Position numbers and translations under genes: made by a program. Below, piece after piece: positions 6,498-9,103 of a stretch of 9,103 nt of DNA. The notes beneath the pieces are model-generated. The model saw nothing but the letters and a program-made list of their open reading frames with translations. It was not told the origin of the DNA and made no database searches. Numbering within the stretch: position 1 is the first letter of the stretch; every line of letters begins with the position of its first letter. The stretch spans positions 1 through 9,103 of the forward strand of contig CADCOU010000009.1 of assembly GCA_902803155.1 (NCBI GenBank), read 5' to 3'. The stretch comes from an uncultured Lachnospiraceae bacterium. Its GTDB lineage: Bacteria > Bacillota > Clostridia > Lachnospirales > Lachnospiraceae.

Positions 6498-7511
6498 TCA
6501 TGACAGAAAATCGTTCGTATAGCCCATTCCGCGAAGGTCATGTTTTGTCAGTCCGTTCTCATACAGCCATCCATAAAAAGCATCCCAGCGCTCCGGATCG
6601 ATCTCGCCCCATTTCTCCGCGTCATCAATAAACTTTCCGGACAGCCATTCCTGACTCGCATATACCAGTTCTTCAGAACCTTTCAGGGAGCCGGTGGAAT
6701 CTCCTTCGATCAGCATGTCAGCTGCTTCCTTCGGGTTTTCGGCCGCATATTCATATCCCCTGCGCGTCGCATCCAGGAATGCTTTCGCTGTTTCCGGATC
6801 TTCCTCCAGAAATTTATTATTCGCCAGCAGAACCGGCGTATAATAGTCCAGTTCCGGAGCGATATCACTGAAGTTCCAGAAATCACAGTCCACGCCTTCC
6901 ACCTCGGCATTCACGCCGCTCCAGCCATAGAAGATCCAGACGGCGTCAGTCTGATGTGCAGCAAGCGCCGCCGGCTCGTCCGTGATATCGTTGGGGATCA
7001 GCGTCAGCTCGTCAAAGGAAGCCCCCTCCTGTTCCATGCAGTAGCGGATCATGGCCATCTCGATCGGGGATTCCCATGTAGAGTAGATCTTACCCTCCAG
7101 TCCTTTCGGAGAAGTGATCCCATCGCCTGCCCTGGAGATGATTCCGGACGTATTATGCTGGATCATCGCCGCAACCGTTGTAATGCCCAGCGGTTCCTCC
7201 AGGTCCAGCGACGCCGCCATGGTATCCTGTGCGTCAACGGCAAACTGCGCCTGCCCTGCCGCACACATCAGAACCGCACCGTTTTCCGGCGGCTGCACAA
7301 TGGAGACTTCCAGTCCGGCTTCTTCATAATAGCCAAGCGCCTGCGCAGCGTAGACTCCCGTGTGATTGGTATTCGGGGTCCAGTCCAGGCAGAACGTGAT
7401 TTTCGTCAGTTCCTTACTTTCCCTGCCTTCTGTTTCTGCAAAGGATGGTGTAACTGACGCAGCCGCAAGACAGGCTGTGAAGATTACTGCGATAAATGTA
7501 TTTCTTTTCAT
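6498..7511 (-). CDS. thiY: Thiamine-precursor (HMP-type pyrimidine) solute-binding protein, NMT1/THI5-like (ThiY type)
   Basis: This is the extracytoplasmic binding subunit that captures the pyrimidine moiety of thiamine, such as hydroxymethylpyrimidine or the formylaminopyrimidine salvaged by ThiXYZ. The 337-residue length fits the family. The hallmark CLDWTPNTNHTGVYAA follows the signal peptide at about residue 41, then GYYEEAGLEVSIVQPPENG and a typical NMT1/THI5 fold. Residues 1-25 form a signal peptide ending in PSFA before ETEG. Cys14 lies inside the hydrophobic core and is a poor lipobox, so the protein seems to be released rather than lipid-anchored, like MalE in this window. The start ATG follows AAGAAGGA. 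The gene lies 43 bp after the permease and is controlled by the upstream TPP riboswitch. Family is confident; the exact ligand is not determined by sequence. Confidence 0.88.
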   Translation of the reverse strand: MKRNTFIAVIFTACLAAASVTPSFAETEGRESKELTKITFCLDWTPNTNHTGVYAAQALGYYEEAGLEVSIVQPPENGAVLMCAAGQAQFAVDAQDTMAASLDLEEPLGITTVAAMIQHNTSGIISRAGDGITSPKGLEGKIYSTWESPIEMAMIRYCMEQEGASFDELTLIPNDITDEPAALAAHQTDAVWIFYGWSGVNAEVEGVDCDFWNFSDIAPELDYYTPVLLANNKFLEEDPETAKAFLDATRRGYEYAAENPKEAADMLIEGDSTGSLKGSEELVYASQEWLSGKFIDDAEKWGEIDPERWDAFYGWLYENGLTKHDLRGMGYTNDFLS

Positions 7512-7554
7512 TTTTATCCTTCTTTCTGTTCAGTCGTTCAAGATTTCCGTAAAT

Positions 7555-8343
7555 TCAGGAATGTTTCCTGTCAGCGTTCCTGCCCGCTCTCTCCCACGGC
7601 ATGGATACCATCCGGATCAGATCCACCATCCTCATCAGGAGCAGGCTGACGATGACGATCAGTATGATCACTGCAAACATGCGGTCAAACGCATATGCCT
7701 TCTTGACTCTTGTCATGTACACGCCGAGTCCCTCAAAGCCGCCCAGCCATTCTGCTATGACCGCCCCTACGACCGCGTAGGATGCAGAGATCCTGAGTCC
7801 CGAGAAAAAATGCGGAAGCGCCGAAGGAAACTTCACATAGCGGAAGATCTGAGGCCTCCCGGCCCCCATCGCCCTCATCAGGCTGATCTCATCCGGATCC
7901 GCAGAGCGGTAACCTTCCAGAAGTCCGACAGCGATCGGGAAAAAAGTGGTGATGACAACCAGCGTGATTTTCGGTGCCATCCCGAATCCCATCCACAGCA
8001 CCAGAAGCGGTGCGATCGCGATCGTCGGGATCGTCTGCGTGATGACCAGAATCGGCGTCAGCGCCTGATCAAGCAGCCGGAAACGGTCCATTACCGTTGC
8101 GATGACAAAAGCCAGACCGATTCCGATCAACAGGCCATAAGCAGCCTCCTGCAGGGAGGTTCGCGCATGGTACATCAGATTCGGAAAGTCGTCGATAAAT
8201 GCCCTGACCACATCCACCGGGGACGGCAGCATGTACGAGGGAACCGCACCCGAAGCGCAGAGCGCCCACCAGAAAAACAGAATCAGCGCCAGCGCAATGA
8301 GCGCCGGGACCTTACTGGTGATATTTTCCGATCTTTCTTTCAA
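7555..8343 (-). CDS. thiX: ABC transporter permease for thiamine or thiamine precursor (ThiX type)
   Basis: This membrane subunit forms the channel for ligand delivered by the ThiY-like protein. The 262 residues hold about six helices, the first at 14-31, with the SsuC/TauC/ThiX-type segment GAVPSYMLPSPVDV after it. The EAA-like loop SLMRAMGAGRPQIFRYVKFPS (about 154-174, glycine 160) is the ATPase contact. The only plausible start is a TTG at 8343, since no ATG or GTG lies before the first helix. An AGGAGAGG site (8360-8353) sits about nine bases upstream, inside the preceding gene. The reading frame therefore overlaps the thiamine-binding-protein gene by 32 bp, suggesting that ribosomes finishing that gene start this one. 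Family is firm; the thiamine role is inferred from operon context. Confidence 0.87.
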   Translation of the reverse strand: MKERSENITSKVPALIALALILFFWWALCASGAVPSYMLPSPVDVVRAFIDDFPNLMYHARTSLQEAAYGLLIGIGLAFVIATVMDRFRLLDQALTPILVITQTIPTIAIAPLLVLWMGFGMAPKITLVVITTFFPIAVGLLEGYRSADPDEISLMRAMGAGRPQIFRYVKFPSALPHFFSGLRISASYAVVGAVIAEWLGGFEGLGVYMTRVKKAYAFDRMFAVIILIVIVSLLLMRMVDLIRMVSMPWERAGRNADRKHS

Positions 8344-8608
8344 TTGAGAGAACCTCTCCTTCCGGTTTATAGCTCACCTTGATATAAGCCGCGACAGACG
8401 GAGCGCCTGCGCGGATCGCGATGTGCTGGCATTCCTTCACAATATCCATCAGTTCATCGTACGGACCCTCGATGGTCGTTTCAAACGGGCTGACGTAATA
8501 GTTATAGCCGGTACTTTTGATGTAAGCGATCACTTCATCTACGATACGGCAGAGTTCGTCTTCGTCCTGCACTCCCGGCAGGGTCTGGATAGCTACACTT
8601 GCTTCCAT
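8312..8608 (-). CDS. Thiamine-binding protein, MTH1187/YqgV-type (DUF77 family)
   Basis: This is a small cytoplasmic protein of 98 residues in the DUF77 thiamine-binding family, related to the domains of YkoF. Recognisable elements are the first strand VAIQTLPG, the central SPFETTIEGPYDELMDIV, the CQHIAIRAGAPSV helix and strand, and a YIKVSYK final strand. Such proteins form beta-alpha sandwich dimers or tetramers that bind thiamine or its pyrimidine part, perhaps as a buffer for imported ligand. The reading frame extends upstream to an ATG at 8668, but that one lies beyond the riboswitch terminator. The ATG at 8608, seven bases after AAAGGAG, gives the normal family length and is chosen. It is the first gene behind the TPP riboswitch and overlaps the permease by 32 bp. 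Family call is strong; the molecular job of these proteins remains loosely defined. Confidence 0.88.
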   Translation of the reverse strand: MEASVAIQTLPGVQDEDELCRIVDEVIAYIKSTGYNYYVSPFETTIEGPYDELMDIVKECQHIAIRAGAPSVAAYIKVSYKPEGEVLSIERKIGKYHQ

Positions 8609-8616
8609 GGCAATTT

Positions 8617-8623
8617 CTCCTTT
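8617..8623 (-). promoter_or_regulatory. Ribosome binding site that sets the DUF77 start
   Basis: AAAGGAG on the minus strand lies about eight bases before the ATG at 8608 and after the riboswitch terminator, which rules out the longer frame starting at 8668. Confidence 0.75.
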
Positions 8624-8631
8624 CAGACAAT

Positions 8632-8655
8632 AAAAAACCCTTGCTAACGCAAGGG
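8632..8655 (-). terminator. Riboswitch-controlled intrinsic terminator in the thi leader
   Basis: On the minus strand CCCTTGC, a GTTA loop and GCAAGGG form a perfect 7-bp GC-rich stem, followed at once by six T residues (8637-8632). It lies between the TPP aptamer and the first gene, so it is the expression platform. TPP binding would favour this stem and stop transcription. TTCCCC just before the stem can pair with GGGAA at the aptamer's 3' end or AGGGGA at its 5' end, a possible antiterminator; that pairing is inferred. Confidence 0.85.
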
Positions 8656-8668
8656 GAACATAAAGCAT

Positions 8669-8687
8669 ATCAAAATATAATTTTGAT
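8669..8687 (-). promoter_or_regulatory. A/T-rich hairpin between TPP aptamer and terminator
   Basis: ATCAAAAT and ATTTTGAT pair perfectly around a three-base loop. With a one-base bulge the stem extends by GCA/TGC into the 3' strand of aptamer helix P1 (8688-8690). It could therefore compete with P1 and take part in the switch. Structure seen; role inferred. Confidence 0.5.
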
Positions 8688-8768
8688 TGCTTCCCTACGC
8701 CGGTATGGTCCGGATCAGGTAATGAGGGTCAGTAACTGTTTACTCTCTCAGCTTTCGCTCCCCTAGCA
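8688..8768 (-). ncRNA. TPP (thiamine pyrophosphate, THI-element) riboswitch aptamer
   Basis: Reading the minus strand, the conserved parts appear in order: P1 5' strand TGCT, then AGGGGAGC, the core GCTGAGA, a P3 extension AGTAA/TTACT around ACAG, ACCCT, ACCTGATC, a P5-type hairpin CCGG/CCGG, and the invariant GCGTAGGGAA closing with AGCA, which pairs with the first strand. GCTGAGA, CTGAT and GTAGGGAA are the residues that hold the pyrimidine and pyrophosphate ends of TPP. The aptamer begins a few bases after the predicted transcription start and is followed by an intrinsic terminator. It should switch off the thiamine uptake operon when TPP is plentiful. Confidence 0.96.
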
Positions 8769-8777
8769 GTTTTGTTT

Positions 8778-8807
8778 ATAATAATTCAAATCTGTTTATA
8801 TTGTCAA
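8778..8807 (-). promoter_or_regulatory. Sigma-A promoter for the thiamine uptake operon
   Basis: On the minus strand a perfect TTGACA (8807-8802) and TATTAT (8783-8778, one mismatch) are separated by 18 bp. Transcription would start near 8771, almost exactly at the first base of the TPP aptamer. The strong promoter fits control by attenuation alone. Confidence 0.8.
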
Positions 8808-8843
8808 GACAGGCCGCCGCCTTTTCCGCCATATTGCCATCCT

Positions 8844-8862
8844 CTGATCACCTTTTGATCAG
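8844..8862. repeat. Short dyad between the dehydrogenase gene and the thi promoter
   Basis: CTGATCA and TGATCAG pair perfectly around a CCTTT loop. It follows the minus-strand dehydrogenase stop by about 45 bp, but no T-run follows, so it is at best a weak terminator or an mRNA 3'-end structure. Nothing else was recognised between 8808 and 8906. Confidence 0.4.
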
Positions 8863-8906
8863 CATCCCTGCAAATGCATGGCCCTGTCTGTCTGCTCCGT
8901 CCGTCC

Positions 8907-9103
8907 TTATCCGTCACAGCCGAACCGGATCCCTGCCGACTTGCGTGCAGTCTCCAGCACCTTCATGGCGGCAAGGCTCTCCTCCAGGAGCGCTCCGGCC
9001 TCCTCGTTATCCTGCCCATCGATGATCCGGGCAAAATCCCTCAGTTCGGCACACATGCGGTGATGGACCTTCTCCGCCTCATATTTCCGCCGGATAAATG
9101 TAC
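8907..9103 (-). CDS. C-terminal end of a probable Gfo/Idh/MocA-family oxidoreductase (cut by right window edge)
   Basis: Only the last 64 codons are present, ending in TAA at 8909-8907; the frame stays open to the window edge. The sequence carries the typical family C-terminus: CAELRDFARIIDGQ (about 41-28 codons before the stop), then ALLEESLAAMKVLETARKSA, then GIRFGCDG. In Gfo/Idh/MocA enzymes (inositol, glucose-fructose and similar NAD(P)-dependent sugar dehydrogenases) this final helix packs against the dinucleotide domain. The catalytic and cofactor motifs are outside the window, so substrate cannot be said. The gene runs in the same direction as the thi operon but is separated by the thi promoter. 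The call rests on one short conserved segment. Confidence 0.68.
   Translation of the reverse strand, partial: TFIRRKYEAEKVHHRMCAELRDFARIIDGQDNEEAGALLEESLAAMKVLETARKSAGIRFGCDG

Noticed and set aside
6540..7457. Plus-strand open frame (305 codons) opposite thiY
   Set aside because: Antisense shadow of the clearly recognisable NMT1/THI5-like protein; no domain seen.
7366..8382. Long plus-strand open frame (338 codons) opposite thiX
   Set aside because: Its product is an Arg/His/Asp/Gln-rich string typical of antisense reading of a membrane gene, and it runs against the riboswitch-controlled operon.
8808..8906. Small minus-strand peptides starting at ATGs between the dehydrogenase stop and the thi promoter
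   Set aside because: The frames are under 20 codons, overlap the thi -35 region and have no convincing ribosome site or family likeness.
8801..9063. Overlapping plus-strand frames at the right end
   Set aside because: They lie antisense to the conserved C-terminal dehydrogenase frame and have no ribosome site or recognisable domain.

Overview
The window looks like a stretch of chromosome from a Clostridia-type Firmicute, perhaps a Lachnospiraceae relative. Supporting signs are strong AGGAGG-like ribosome sites, near-consensus sigma-A promoters, an attenuator-type TPP riboswitch, and a LytTR/DUF3021 regulator pair. No 16S or taxonomic marker is present, so this placement is an inference. It holds nine confidently recognised genes, two of them cut by the window edges, in three functional blocks. 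I see no tRNA, rRNA, CRISPR array, insertion sequence or phage gene.

Block 1 (1-3290, minus strand): a maltose/maltodextrin-type ABC importer in the order malE, malF, malG. malE (solute-binding protein) is driven by a near-consensus promoter (TTGACA, 18 bp, TAAAAT) with an imperfect palindrome just upstream. A long GC-rich hairpin sits between malE and malF. malF and malG overlap by one base, and malG runs off the left edge. No ATPase gene is visible in this block.

Block 2 (about 3300-5750, plus strand, divergent from block 1): an apparent three-gene operon. It encodes a membrane-anchored alpha/beta hydrolase of the platelet-activating-factor acetylhydrolase type, a small LytTR DNA-binding protein, and a four-helix DUF3021 membrane protein. 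LytTR plus membrane partner resembles the HdrRM/BrsRM type of regulatory pair. Two identical 11-bp repeats exactly 20 bp apart lie just upstream of the hydrolase promoter, where a LytTR activator would be expected to bind. The pairing of this regulator with an extracytoplasmic lipase-like enzyme is the most interesting unexplained system here.

Block 3 (5729-8807, minus strand, convergent with block 2): a thiamine or thiamine-precursor uptake operon. In transcription order it has a near-consensus promoter, a complete TPP riboswitch, an intrinsic terminator, a MTH1187/DUF77 thiamine-binding protein, a ThiX-type permease, a ThiY-type binding protein and a ThiZ-type ATPase. It ends at a perfect 13-bp hairpin shared with block 2, and both converging stop codons lie inside that hairpin.

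The right edge (8907-9103, minus strand) holds the last 64 codons of what looks like a Gfo/Idh/MocA-family dehydrogenase.
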